Shown: one piece after another, positions 34,252-42,565 of the stretch
How the letters are laid out: each line of letters starts with the position of its first letter
How positions within the stretch are numbered: the first letter of the stretch is position 1
Source: a beta proteobacterium AAP65
GTDB taxonomy: Bacteria > Pseudomonadota > Gammaproteobacteria > Burkholderiales > Burkholderiaceae_C
Length of the DNA stretch: 64,000 nucleotides
Assembly (NCBI GenBank): GCA_001295865.1
Contig: LJHW01000021.1
Location: 1-64,000 of the forward strand
Direction: 5' to 3'
Position numbers and translations under genes: made by a program
Notes under the pieces: generated by a model
Databases searched by the model: none
Told to the model about the DNA's origin: nothing
What the model saw: the letters and a program-made list of their open reading frames with translations, nothing else

Positions 34252-34304
34252 ACAACCCGGCAGGCCCCAACGCTGCCGCCGCCCGCTCCAAGACCAAGCG
34301 CACC

Positions 34305-35453
34305 ATGGCCGACATCCAGCTGCAGAACATCCAGAAGTCCTACGGGGCCGTGCAAGTCATCCGCAACGTCGATCTGCACATCGCCGATGGCGAGTTCTGC
34401 GTCTTCGTCGGCCCCAGCGGCTGCGGCAAGAGCACGCTGCTGCGCATGGTGGCGGGGCTGGAAGACATCACCGGCGGCGAGCTGCTCATCGGCGGCCAGC
34501 GCATGAACAGCGTGCCACCGGCGCGCCGCGGCGTGGCCATGGTGTTCCAGAGCTACGCGCTCTTTCCGCACCTGAGCGTGCGCGAGAACCTCGCTTTCGG
34601 CCTGACGCTGGCCAAACGCCCGGCCGAAGAAATCGAACGCAAGGTGGCCGAGGCCGCGCGCGTGCTGCAGCTCGAGCCCCTGCTCGACCGCAAGCCCAAG
34701 CAGCTCTCGGGCGGCCAGCGCCAGCGGGTGGCCATCGGCCGCGCCATCGTGCGCGAACCGGGGGTGTTTCTCTTCGACGAGCCGCTGTCCAACCTCGATG
34801 CTTCGCTGCGCGTGCAGACGCGTTTCGAGATCGCACGGCTGCACCGCGAGTACGGCCGCGCCAGCATGGTCTACGTCACGCACGACCAGGTGGAGGCCAT
34901 GACGCTGGCCGACCGCATCTTGCTGCTCAACGCCGGTGATGCCGTGCTGACGGAAGGCAGCGTGGCGCAGTGCGGCAGCCCGCTGGAGCTTTACCACCGG
35001 CCGCGTTCGCTGTTCGTGGCCGGCTTCATCGGCAGCCCGAAGATGAATTTCCTGCCCGGCACGCTGCTGGAAGCCGGGCCGGCGCTGGCACGTGTGCAGC
35101 TGCCCGGCGGTGAAGTGCTGGAAGCCGCGGTAGACGCCCGCCGCCTGGCGCCCGGCGCGGCCGTCACGCTGGGCCTGCGGCCCGAACACGCGGTGCTGGG
35201 CAACAGCGTACAGCACCTGGTGCGCCCGGTGCGCTGGCAAGAGCGCCTGGGCGAGGCCACCTACCTCTACCTCGATGGCAGCGGCACCGAAGCGCCGCTG
35301 ATCGTGAAAGCCCCCGGCGCCACCCACGCCCAGCCCGGCCACCGCATCGCCTTCGGCCTGCCGGCGGCAGCGCTGCATTGTTTCGACGCCCAGGGCCAGG
35401 CCCTGCCGCGCTGCGTGGCCGACGAAGACATCACGCTGCCCGTGGCGGCTTGA
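34305..35453 (+). CDS. ugpC: Sugar ABC transporter ATPase, UgpC/MalK type
   Basis: A 382-residue ATPase of the CUT1 importer class. Walker A is GPSGCGKS (36-43), the signature LSGGQ is at 134-138, and Walker B FLFDEP at 155-160. The C-terminal TOBE/regulatory domain is complete ([18 protein letters not shown]). No binding protein or permeases are nearby, so it probably serves one or more importers encoded elsewhere, as MsmK does. Being first in an operon with galT and galK under a LacI repressor, it likely powers uptake of galactose or a galactoside. The symbol denotes the subfamily, not a proven glycerol-3-phosphate role. Confidence 0.9.
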   Translation: MADIQLQNIQKSYGAVQVIRNVDLHIADGEFCVFVGPSGCGKSTLLRMVAGLEDITGGELLIGGQRMNSVPPARRGVAMVFQSYALFPHLSVRENLAFGLTLAKRPAEEIERKVAEAARVLQLEPLLDRKPKQLSGGQRQRVAIGRAIVREPGVFLFDEPLSNLDASLRVQTRFEIARLHREYGRASMVYVTHDQVEAMTLADRILLLNAGDAVLTEGSVAQCGSPLELYHRPRSLFVAGFIGSPKMNFLPGTLLEAGPALARVQLPGGEVLEAAVDARRLAPGAAVTLGLRPEHAVLGNSVQHLVRPVRWQERLGEATYLYLDGSGTEAPLIVKAPGATHAQPGHRIAFGLPAAALHCFDAQGQALPRCVADEDITLPVAA

Positions 35454-35467
35454 AGAGGCGGGGCCCC

Positions 35468-36529
35468 ATGCACTTCGACCCCGCCGAACACAGCCACCGC
35501 CGCCGCAACCCGCTGACCGGCCGCTGGGTGCTGGTGTCGCCGCACCGCGGCCGCCGCCCCTGGCAGGGCCGGCAAGAAGCGCGCAGCGACGCCGAGCTGC
35601 CCGCGCACGACCCGCACTGCTACCTGTGCGCCGGCAATGTGCGTGTCAACGGCGAACACAACCCGGCCTACACCGGCACCCACGTCTTCACCAACGACCA
35701 CGCGGCCTTGATGCCCGAAGTGCCCGCCCCCGCGCTGGCTGGCGACGACGCCCTCTTCACGCTGCAGCCCGCCGCCGGCACCAGCCGCGTGATCTGCTTT
35801 TCACCCGACCACGCGCGCACGCTGCCCGAACTGGAGGCGCCGGCGCTGCAGGCCGTGGTGGACACCTGGTGCGCGCAGTCCGCAGAACTCGGGCAGCACT
35901 GGCGCTGGGTGCAGGTGTTCGAGAACAAGGGCGAGCTGATGGGCTGCTCGCAGCCGCACCCACACGGCCAGGTGTGGGCCTGCGACTTCTTGCCCGAAGA
36001 AGCCGCCGCCGAAGACGAGCACCAGCGCGAGTTCCACGCGCGCACCGGCCGCCCGCTGCTGCTGGACGTGGCCGCGCGTGAAGCCGGCGGCCCGCGCGAG
36101 GTGCTGGCCAGCGAACACTGGCTCGCCATCGTGCCCTTCTGGGCCACCTGGCCTTTCGAGACCCTGCTGCTGCCGCGTTTTGCCGTGCAGCGCCTGCCGC
36201 AGTTGAACGCCGCGCAGCGCGCCGACCTGGCCGAGGTGCTGCGCCGCCTGACCACGCGCTACGACAACCTCTTCGAGTGCAGCTTTCCGTATTCGATGGG
36301 CTGGCACGGCGCGCCTTTCGACGGGCAAGACGCCGCGCCCTGGCAGCTGCACGCGCACTTCTACCCGCCGCTGCTGCGCTCGGCCACGGTGCGCAAGTTC
36401 ATGGTCGGCTTCGAGATGCTGGCCGAGGCCCAGCGCGACCTCACGCCCGAACAGGCCGCCGAACGCCTGCGCGCGCTGCCCGATCTTCATTACCGCCGCC
36501 GCAGCGGCCCGCAAGGCCATCACCGCTGA
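35468..36529 (+). CDS. galT: Galactose-1-phosphate uridylyltransferase
   Basis: A 353-residue Leloir-pathway enzyme that exchanges UMP between UDP-glucose and galactose-1-phosphate. The active-site HPH (164-166, in [12 protein letters not shown]) carries the histidine nucleophile. C51 and C54 (CYLCAGN) are the first zinc ligands. N-terminal [18 protein letters not shown] and terminal [20 protein letters not shown] are typical. It begins 14 bases after the ATPase gene and is followed by galK after 7 bases. No galE or galM is in the window. Confidence 0.96.
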   Translation: MHFDPAEHSHRRRNPLTGRWVLVSPHRGRRPWQGRQEARSDAELPAHDPHCYLCAGNVRVNGEHNPAYTGTHVFTNDHAALMPEVPAPALAGDDALFTLQPAAGTSRVICFSPDHARTLPELEAPALQAVVDTWCAQSAELGQHWRWVQVFENKGELMGCSQPHPHGQVWACDFLPEEAAAEDEHQREFHARTGRPLLLDVAAREAGGPREVLASEHWLAIVPFWATWPFETLLLPRFAVQRLPQLNAAQRADLAEVLRRLTTRYDNLFECSFPYSMGWHGAPFDGQDAAPWQLHAHFYPPLLRSATVRKFMVGFEMLAEAQRDLTPEQAAERLRALPDLHYRRRSGPQGHHR

Positions 36530-36536
36530 ACCCGCC

Positions 36537-37733
36537 ATGACGAGCACCCCGCTGCACACCCGCGTGGCCCACGCCTTCACGCAAGCCCATGGCGGCGCGC
36601 CCACACTGTGGGTGCGCGCGCCCGGGCGTGTGAACCTGATCGGCGAACACACCGACTACAACGCCGGCTTCGTGCTGCCCTGCGCCATCGACCGCCAGAC
36701 CCTGGTGGCCGCGCGCCCGCGCAGCGACGGGCAGCTGTGCGTGGTGGCCGCCGATGTCGACGGCGCCTTCGACGAGTTCAACACCCAGGCCACCGTGCCG
36801 CACCGCGCCGATGCGCCCTGGGCCAACTACGTGCGCGGCGTGGTGGCGGTGCTGCAGGCGCAGCTGGCCGCCAGCGGCACGGCGCTGCAGGGCGCCGACC
36901 TCGCGATCGCCGGCGATGTGCCGCAGGGCGCGGGCCTGTCCTCGTCGGCCAGCCTGGAAGTGGCGGTGCTGCACACGCTGAACACGCTGCAGGGCCTGGG
37001 CCTGGCGCGCCCGGCGATGGCGCTGCTGGCGCAGCGCGCCGAGAACAGCTTCGTCGGCTGCCAGTGCGGCATCATGGACCAGATGATCTCGGCCTGCGGC
37101 GAGGCCGGCCACGCGCTGCTGATCGATTGCCGCAGCCTGGAAACGCGCGCCGTGCCGCTGCCTTCAGGCCTGGCGGTGGTGATCGTGCATACGCGCGTGC
37201 AGCGCGGGCTGGTCGACAGCGCCTACAACGAACGCCGCCGCCAGTGCGAGGCGGCCGCCGCCCACTACGGCGTGCCGGCGCTGCGCGACCTGAACCTGGC
37301 GCAGCTGCAAGCCGGCAGGGCGGGTCTGGACCCCACCACCTACCGCCGTGCGCGCCACATCGTCACCGAGAACCAGCGCACGCTGGAGGCCGCCGAAGCC
37401 CTGGCCGCGGGCGACCTGCGCCGGCTGGGCGTGCTGATGGCGGCCTCGCACGTTTCGATGCGCGACGACTTCGAGATCACGCACCCTGCGGTGGACCGGC
37501 TGGTGGCCATCGCCCAGACGGCCATCGGGCCCGAGGGCGGCGCGCGCATGACGGGCGGCGGCTTCGGCGGCTGCATCGTGGCGCTGCTGCCGCAAGCGCG
37601 CGTGGCGGCGCTGCAGGCGCGCATCGCCGCCGAGTACCGCGCGCCCAGCGGCGAGGCCGCGCCGGTGTGGGTGTGCCAGGCGGCGGGCGGTGTGGGGGTG
37701 GTGGGCGGCGAGCACACCGCCGCGGCCGCCTGA
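36537..37733 (+). CDS. galK: Galactokinase
   Basis: A 398-residue GHMP kinase that phosphorylates alpha-D-galactose at O1. The galactokinase signature GRVNLIGEHTDYNAGFVLP is at 30-48. The ATP-binding GHMP motif PQGAGLSSSASLE is at 129-141, the catalytic D181 lies in CGIMDQM, and the third motif is GGGFGGC. Length is normal. It is the last gene of the gal operon, followed by a strong hairpin. Confidence 0.96.
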   Translation: MTSTPLHTRVAHAFTQAHGGAPTLWVRAPGRVNLIGEHTDYNAGFVLPCAIDRQTLVAARPRSDGQLCVVAADVDGAFDEFNTQATVPHRADAPWANYVRGVVAVLQAQLAASGTALQGADLAIAGDVPQGAGLSSSASLEVAVLHTLNTLQGLGLARPAMALLAQRAENSFVGCQCGIMDQMISACGEAGHALLIDCRSLETRAVPLPSGLAVVIVHTRVQRGLVDSAYNERRRQCEAAAAHYGVPALRDLNLAQLQAGRAGLDPTTYRRARHIVTENQRTLEAAEALAAGDLRRLGVLMAASHVSMRDDFEITHPAVDRLVAIAQTAIGPEGGARMTGGGFGGCIVALLPQARVAALQARIAAEYRAPSGEAAPVWVCQAAGGVGVVGGEHTAAAA

Positions 37734-37793
37734 GCGCGGCGCGACGGGCGCAAGGCTGAACGTCGCCCGGGCCGGGCCAGTGCGGCCCTGGGG

Positions 37794-37817
37794 CCCCCGG
37801 CCGGCTGAGGCCGGGGG
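37794..37817 (+). terminator. GC hairpin after galK
   Basis: CCCCCGGCC-GGCTGA-GGCCGGGGG is a perfect 9-bp stem with a 6-base loop, 60 bases after the galK stop. A T5 run occurs 14 bases further on. It probably separates the gal operon from the following four-gene stator-like operon. Confidence 0.5.
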
Positions 37818-37855
37818 TGTAGAGTGGCGGGTTTTTCGTCCCACCGACCCCCCGC

Positions 37856-38719
37856 ATGTTGCGTGCACCGCCCGCCGGCCCCGCCCCGGGCCTGACCCCG
37901 GGAGCGCGGGCCGCGGCGCCCCCCAGCGCCACGCTCAACGGTTCGGCCCTCGTGGGATTGCTGGCACAGCTGGCCTTGTCCGACCGCCCTGCAGCGCCGC
38001 CTTCCCTGGTGGAAGGCCTGGGCCGCTGGCTGGGCTGGCGCGAAGCCATCGCTGTGTCGGCCGTGCTGCAGGCGCCGCCCGAACGATCGGACGGGCGCCC
38101 CGGCAGCCCCACGGGCCCGACCGCCCCGCCTTCGGCTGCACCCGCCACGGTGCCGGCCGGCGCCGCCACGGCTGCCACCCGGCTGCAGGCCGAAGTGCAG
38201 CGCGTGCGCGAAACGCTGGCCCGCCGCATCGAAGAAGCCTTGAAAGAAGCGCCCGAAGACGGCAGCGATTTCCTGCCGCACCGCCGCCGCTACTTCGGCG
38301 CGCAACAGGCCATGGAGCTGACATTGGCGCCGCTGCGCGAACAAGCCCGTGCGCTGCTGGCGCGTTGCGGCCCTGCGCTGGCCCAGCTGGCCGCGCTGGA
38401 CGCCGCACTGGCCGGCGCCCTGGCGCCGCGTGAACAGGCCTTGCTGGCCCAGCTGCCGGTGCTGCTGGAAAAACACCACACACGCCTGCGCGAAGCAGCA
38501 CCGGCCGCCGCGCAGCCTTTTGAGGCCGCCGCCGCACCGGCCCCCGCCGCCCGCGCGCGCAAGCCCCAGGCCACCCCGGCCTGGCTGACCACCTTTCGCC
38601 ACGACATGCGCCGCATGCTGCAGGCCGAGCTGGAGCTGCGCCTGCAGCCCACGCTGGGCCTGCTGGACGCCTTGCGTGGCGCCGCTCCAGGTTCTCCAGG
38701 TTCCCCAGGTTCTGCATGA
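37856..38719 (+). CDS. DUF3348-type protein, first gene of a stator-like operon
   Basis: A 287-residue soluble protein that I match from memory to DUF3348. After a Pro/Ala-rich start, residues 25-60 (LNGSALVGLLAQLALSDRPA...) form a short helical region. A Pro-rich spacer follows, then a long helical region (105-250) containing LARRIEEALKEAPEDGSDFLPHRRRYFGAQQAMELTLAPL and a C-terminal FRHDMRRMLQAELELRLQPTLGLLDAL. There is no signal or membrane segment. Its stop overlaps the next gene's start by ATGA. It presumably works in the cytoplasm with the membrane complex encoded next; no activity is known to me. Confidence 0.82.
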   Translation: MLRAPPAGPAPGLTPGARAAAPPSATLNGSALVGLLAQLALSDRPAAPPSLVEGLGRWLGWREAIAVSAVLQAPPERSDGRPGSPTGPTAPPSAAPATVPAGAATAATRLQAEVQRVRETLARRIEEALKEAPEDGSDFLPHRRRYFGAQQAMELTLAPLREQARALLARCGPALAQLAALDAALAGALAPREQALLAQLPVLLEKHHTRLREAAPAAAQPFEAAAAPAPAARARKPQATPAWLTTFRHDMRRMLQAELELRLQPTLGLLDALRGAAPGSPGSPGSA

Positions 38720-41292
38720 ACAAGCTCCTTTTCCCCGCCGCCGGCCTGGCCGGCGCCCTGGCCGTGGCCTGGGTGGCCGCCGGCTACCTGCAAGGCCACC
38801 CGCTGGCGCTGGCGATGACGCTGCTGATCGGCGCCGTCTACGCCGCCGGCGTGGCCGAGCTGCTGCGTCACCAGCGCGCCACGCTGGGCCTGCAGCAGGC
38901 CGTCGAACAGTTGCCGCCCGGCAGCGCGGACTTCAGCGCCGAAGCCCTGGCCGCTTGGCTGGGCGACCTGCCCGCGCTGCTGCGCGAACCCGTGGCGCGG
39001 CGTGTGCAGGCCAGCGGCCGCGCTGCGCTGCCCGCCCCGGCGATGGCGCCCTACCTCACCGGCCTGCTGGTGCTGCTGGGCATGCTGGGCACCTTCGCGG
39101 GGATGATCATCACCCTGCGCGGCACCGGCCTGGCGCTGGAGAGCGCAGGCGACGTGGCCACGCTGCGCGATTCGCTCGCCGCGCCGGTGCGCGGGCTGGG
39201 CCTGGCGTTCGGCGCCTCGGTCGCCGGCGTGGCGGCTTCAGCCGCTTTGGGTCTGATGGCCGCGCTGGCCCGCCGCAGCCGCGGCGCCGCCGTGCAGGCG
39301 CTGGACGCCCACATCGCCAGCACCTTGCTGCCCCACACGCGCGCGCACCAGCAGCAGCGAGCCCATGAAGCGCTGCGCCAGCAAGCCGCCGCCGAACAGC
39401 AGGCGCAGCAAGCCGAAGCAGCCGCCCGACACGCCCAACAAACCCAGCAGACGGCCGCACTGCTGCAGGCCCTGCAAGCCCAGCACACACAGGCCGAGCA
39501 GCTGGCCACGCGCCAGGCCCAGCAAGCCGAGCGCCTGGCCGAACAGCAGGCCGAACAACAAGCCCGGCAGCTGCCCCGCGTGGCCGAAGCGCTGCAAGCC
39601 CTGGTGGGCCAGTTGCAGCAACAAAGCCAGGCCGCGAACGAAGCGCTGCTGCAGCGCCAGCAGCACTTCCACGAAGAAGCGGCCCAGACCCTGCAGGCCC
39701 TGGCGAGCTCGGTCAGCAGCAGCCTGCAGCTCAGCCTGGCCGGCGCGGCCCAACAGGCCGCGGCCACGCTGCAGCCGGCGGTGCAGGCGGCGATGGACGG
39801 CATCACGCGCGAAACCGCGGCGCTGCACGGCGCCATCCACAGCGCGGTGCAGCAGCAGCTCGAAGGCGTGGCGGCCCGCTTCGAACAGCAGGCCACGGCC
39901 TGGGTGGCCGCCGTCGGCACCCAGCAGCAAGAACAGACCCAGGCGCTGCTGCAGGCGCTGGGCGAAGCACAAGCCCAGCAGCAAGCCCGCCAGGCCGACG
40001 CCGAGGCGCAGCGCCTGGCGCAGCTGCAAGGCGTGCTGGGCGAGATGGCCGCGCAGCTGGCCAGCAGCGGCCGCGAGACCGGCACGCTATTGCTGACCTT
40101 GCAGACGCAGCAGGCCGAAGCCCAGCAGCGCGGCGCGGAGGCCGACCAAGCCCGCCTGGCCACCTACACCGCAGCGCTGCAGCAGATGGCATTGCAGCTG
40201 CAGCAACGCACACAGGAGATGACAGCCCAGGCCGAAGCCCAGGCCCGCGGCACGCTCGACGAAGTGGCGCGCCTGGTGCAAAGCGTGGGCGAAGCGCCGC
40301 GTGCCGCCGCCGAGGTGGTGGCGCAGCTGCGTGAACAGCTCAGCCGCAGCCTGGCGCAAGACAGCGCGCTGCTGGAAGAACGCAGCCGCACCGCCGCCGC
40401 GCTGGGCAGCCTGCTGGGCGGCGTGCAGCAGCAGCTGGACGGCCTGACGCAGAGCTTCGAGCGCCAGAGCAGCACCTGGGTGGCTGCCGTGGGCGCGCAG
40501 GTGCAGCAGCACACCGGCGCCATGCTGCAGGCGCTGCAGGCGCAGCAAGAGGCCACGCTCGCCGCGCAGCAAGCCCACACCACCGAGGCCGACACGCAGC
40601 GCCTGGCGCAGTTCACCGCCGCCCTGCAGCAGATGGCCGAACAGCTGCAGCAGCGCACCGGCGAGATGGTGGCCCAGGCCGAAACCCAGGCCCGCGCCAC
40701 CGTCGCCGAAGTGGCGCAGGTGGTGCAGGCCGCCGGCGAAGCGCCGCGCGCCGCGGCCGAACTCGCGGCCCAGCTGCGCGAGCAGTTCAGCCAAAGCCTG
40801 GTGCAGGACAACACACGCCTGGCCGAACGTGAGCAGCTGCTGGTGTCGATGCAAACCGTGCTGGCCGAGCTGCAAGCCGGCGCCAGCGCGCAGCAAAGCG
40901 CAGTGCAGGCGCTGGTGGAAGCCGGCACACGCGTGCTGGGCGAGGCCGAAACACGCGTGCAGGCCCAGGCCGAAGCCGAGGCCACACGCCTGCAAGCCGC
41001 CGCCGCGCAGCTGGGCGCCAGCGCCGTGGACGTGGCCAGCCTGGGCGAAGCCTTCGGCGCGGCGGTGGCGCAGTTCGCGCAGGGCAGCGAGCAGATGCTG
41101 GCGCAGCTGCAGCGTGTGGAAGAAGCGCTGACCCGCGCCGGCGCGCGCAGCGACGAGCAACTGGCCTACTACGTGGCGCAGGCGCGCGAAGTCATCGACC
41201 TCAGCCTGCTCTCGCAGAAGCAGATCGTCGACGACCTGCAGCGCCTGGCCGCGCCGCGTGAAGGCGCGGCCACCGAGGCCGCCGCGGCATGA
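38716..41292 (+). CDS. DUF802 protein: MotA/ExbB/ZorA-like membrane domain with very long coiled-coil tail
   Basis: An 858-residue inner-membrane protein. Hydrophobic segments lie at about 5-24, 30-50, 111-134 and 158-184. The last two carry a MotA/TolQ/ExbB-like pattern: YLTGLLVLLGMLGTFAGMII and PVRGLGLAFGASVAGVAASA. Residues 190-845 are an almost continuous Gln/Ala/Glu-rich coiled coil that should extend far into the cytoplasm, as the ZorA tail does. The tail has internal repeats: residues 378-419 recur at 570-611, and 478-556 recur at 627-705. The next gene encodes a MotB/ZorB-like OmpA protein. Start and stop overlap neighbours by 4 bases each. The DUF802 name is from memory. Confidence 0.85.
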   Translation: MNKLLFPAAGLAGALAVAWVAAGYLQGHPLALAMTLLIGAVYAAGVAELLRHQRATLGLQQAVEQLPPGSADFSAEALAAWLGDLPALLREPVARRVQASGRAALPAPAMAPYLTGLLVLLGMLGTFAGMIITLRGTGLALESAGDVATLRDSLAAPVRGLGLAFGASVAGVAASAALGLMAALARRSRGAAVQALDAHIASTLLPHTRAHQQQRAHEALRQQAAAEQQAQQAEAAARHAQQTQQTAALLQALQAQHTQAEQLATRQAQQAERLAEQQAEQQARQLPRVAEALQALVGQLQQQSQAANEALLQRQQHFHEEAAQTLQALASSVSSSLQLSLAGAAQQAAATLQPAVQAAMDGITRETAALHGAIHSAVQQQLEGVAARFEQQATAWVAAVGTQQQEQTQALLQALGEAQAQQQARQADAEAQRLAQLQGVLGEMAAQLASSGRETGTLLLTLQTQQAEAQQRGAEADQARLATYTAALQQMALQLQQRTQEMTAQAEAQARGTLDEVARLVQSVGEAPRAAAEVVAQLREQLSRSLAQDSALLEERSRTAAALGSLLGGVQQQLDGLTQSFERQSSTWVAAVGAQVQQHTGAMLQALQAQQEATLAAQQAHTTEADTQRLAQFTAALQQMAEQLQQRTGEMVAQAETQARATVAEVAQVVQAAGEAPRAAAELAAQLREQFSQSLVQDNTRLAEREQLLVSMQTVLAELQAGASAQQSAVQALVEAGTRVLGEAETRVQAQAEAEATRLQAAAAQLGASAVDVASLGEAFGAAVAQFAQGSEQMLAQLQRVEEALTRAGARSDEQLAYYVAQAREVIDLSLLSQKQIVDDLQRLAAPREGAATEAAAA
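39847..40830 (+). repeat. Internal coding repeats in the DUF802 coiled coil
   Basis: Two repeated blocks are seen at the protein level and are conserved enough to show in DNA. Block A is 39847-39972 and 40423-40548 (VQQQL-G...F--Q---WVAAVG). Block B is 40147-40383 and 40594-40830 (RLA--TAALQQMA-QLQQRT-EM-AQAE...GEAPRAAAE). Together they imply duplication of a coiled-coil module of about 150-190 residues. Confidence 0.7.
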
Positions 41293-41999
41293 ACACCGCC
41301 GCCGACACCGGCCTCGACGAGGCCTTCGACGAGCCCCAGGCGGGCGACGAAGCCGGCGGTGCCCCCGTGGCCCCGGTGTGGGCTGTTTTTGGCGACCTGA
41401 TGGCCGGTTTGCTGGGCGCCTTCGTGCTCATCCTCGTGGCCGCCCTGGCGCTGCAGCTGGCCATGGCCGAGCGGCTGGAGGCCGAAGTGCAGCAACGCCG
41501 CGCCGAAGCGCAGCGCAGCGGCGCGCTGGCGCAGGCGCTGGCCGTGCCGCTGGCCGAGGGGCGTGTCACGCTCAGCGGCGGGCGCATCGGCATCAGCAGC
41601 AGCCTGCTCTTCGCCTTCAACTCGGCCGAGCTGCAACCCGAAGGCCGCGCGCTGCTGAAGAACCTGGCCGGCACGCTGCAGGCCTACCTGCAGGCCAGCG
41701 ACGAGGTGCTGATGGTCAGCGGCTACACCGACGACCGCGGCGTGCGCGGCGGCAGCCAGGCGTTCGCCGACAACTGGGAGCTCTCGGCCCAGCGTGCGCT
41801 GACCGTCACGCGCACGCTGATCGAGGCCGGCGTGCCTCGCTCGGCCATCTTCGCGGCAGCCTTCGGCGCCGAGCAGCCCGTGGCGCCGAACAGCGACGCC
41901 GCCGGCCGTGCGCTGAACCGCCGTGTGGAGATCGCGCCGATGCCGCGCGCCAAGGCCGCGCCAGCTGCGCCCACCGCGGCTTCGGCCCCGCCACGATGA
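41289..41999 (+). CDS. MotB/ZorB-like OmpA-family protein
   Basis: A 236-residue inner-membrane protein with one transmembrane helix (about 37-58). The helix entry reads PVWAVFGDLMAGLLGAFVLI, and D36 sits exactly where MotB and ZorB carry their ion-binding aspartate. A short coiled coil (60-85) leads to a periplasmic OmpA domain: FAFNSAELQPEGRALL, VSGYTDDRGVRG, DNWELSAQRALTV (D161, R169 for peptidoglycan) and NRRVEI. It should anchor to the cell wall and, with the DUF802 protein, form an ion-driven stator. The gene overlaps both neighbours by ATGA. Confidence 0.9.
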   Translation: MNTAADTGLDEAFDEPQAGDEAGGAPVAPVWAVFGDLMAGLLGAFVLILVAALALQLAMAERLEAEVQQRRAEAQRSGALAQALAVPLAEGRVTLSGGRIGISSSLLFAFNSAELQPEGRALLKNLAGTLQAYLQASDEVLMVSGYTDDRGVRGGSQAFADNWELSAQRALTVTRTLIEAGVPRSAIFAAAFGAEQPVAPNSDAAGRALNRRVEIAPMPRAKAAPAAPTAASAPPR

Positions 42000-42565
42000 G
42001 CGTGCAGACCGCGCTGCAGCAGGCCCACCGGGCCGCCTTGGCGCGCCGCGCCGAGGGCCAGCCCGAGGCCGTGCGCGCGCTGCTGCAGGCGCGGCTGCAA
42101 GGCCTGCAGACGGGCGCGCAGATCACGAAGCCCGCTGCGCCGCCAGCCGCCCCGGCACAGAGCCCCGGCCCGCTGGCCGCTTTGCTGGCCGAGCTGGCCG
42201 AGATCAACGGCACGGGGAACATCGACGGCGCCGAACGCCCCGGCGCTGGCGCCACGCCGCACACCCCTTCCGCCCGCAGCCACCGCGAGCTGAAGGCCGT
42301 GCGCGACTACCGCAGCACCTGGTCGCGCCTGGCGGTGGAGCAGCGCCTGCACCAGGCCCTGGCCAGCGTGCCCAGCAACGCCGGGCCGCTGAACACGCAG
42401 CGCCTCGTGCACCAGGCGCTTCGCACGCTGAACACCTTGTCGCCGGCCTACCTGCAGCGCCTGGTGGTGCAGGGCGAGGCGCTGCTGTGGCTGGAGCAGC
42501 TCAGCGCGCCGGCCTCACGCGAGATCACCAGCCCGCCCAGCCCCGGGCGGGGCCGCAAGGGCTGA
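41996..42565 (+). CDS. DUF2894-type protein, last gene of the stator-like operon
   Basis: A 189-residue soluble protein matching DUF2894 from memory. The N-terminal helix AHRAALARRAEGQPEAVRALLQARLQGL is followed by a Pro/Ala spacer. A helical core contains SHRELKAVRDYRSTWSRLAVEQRLHQALA and GPLNTQRLVHQALRTLNTLSPAYLQRLV. No membrane segment or enzyme motif is visible. The start overlaps the OmpA gene by ATGA. The last 51 bases overlap the 3' end of the convergent PepSY gene. A cytoplasmic partner of the stator is the natural inference. Confidence 0.82.
   Translation: MSVQTALQQAHRAALARRAEGQPEAVRALLQARLQGLQTGAQITKPAAPPAAPAQSPGPLAALLAELAEINGTGNIDGAERPGAGATPHTPSARSHRELKAVRDYRSTWSRLAVEQRLHQALASVPSNAGPLNTQRLVHQALRTLNTLSPAYLQRLVVQGEALLWLEQLSAPASREITSPPSPGRGRKG

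Noticed and set aside
37856-42565. Calling the four-gene operon a Zorya defence system
   Set aside because: The ZorAB-like pair is convincing, but ZorC, ZorD and ZorE are absent and DUF3348/DUF2894 take their place, so only a stator-like system can be claimed.
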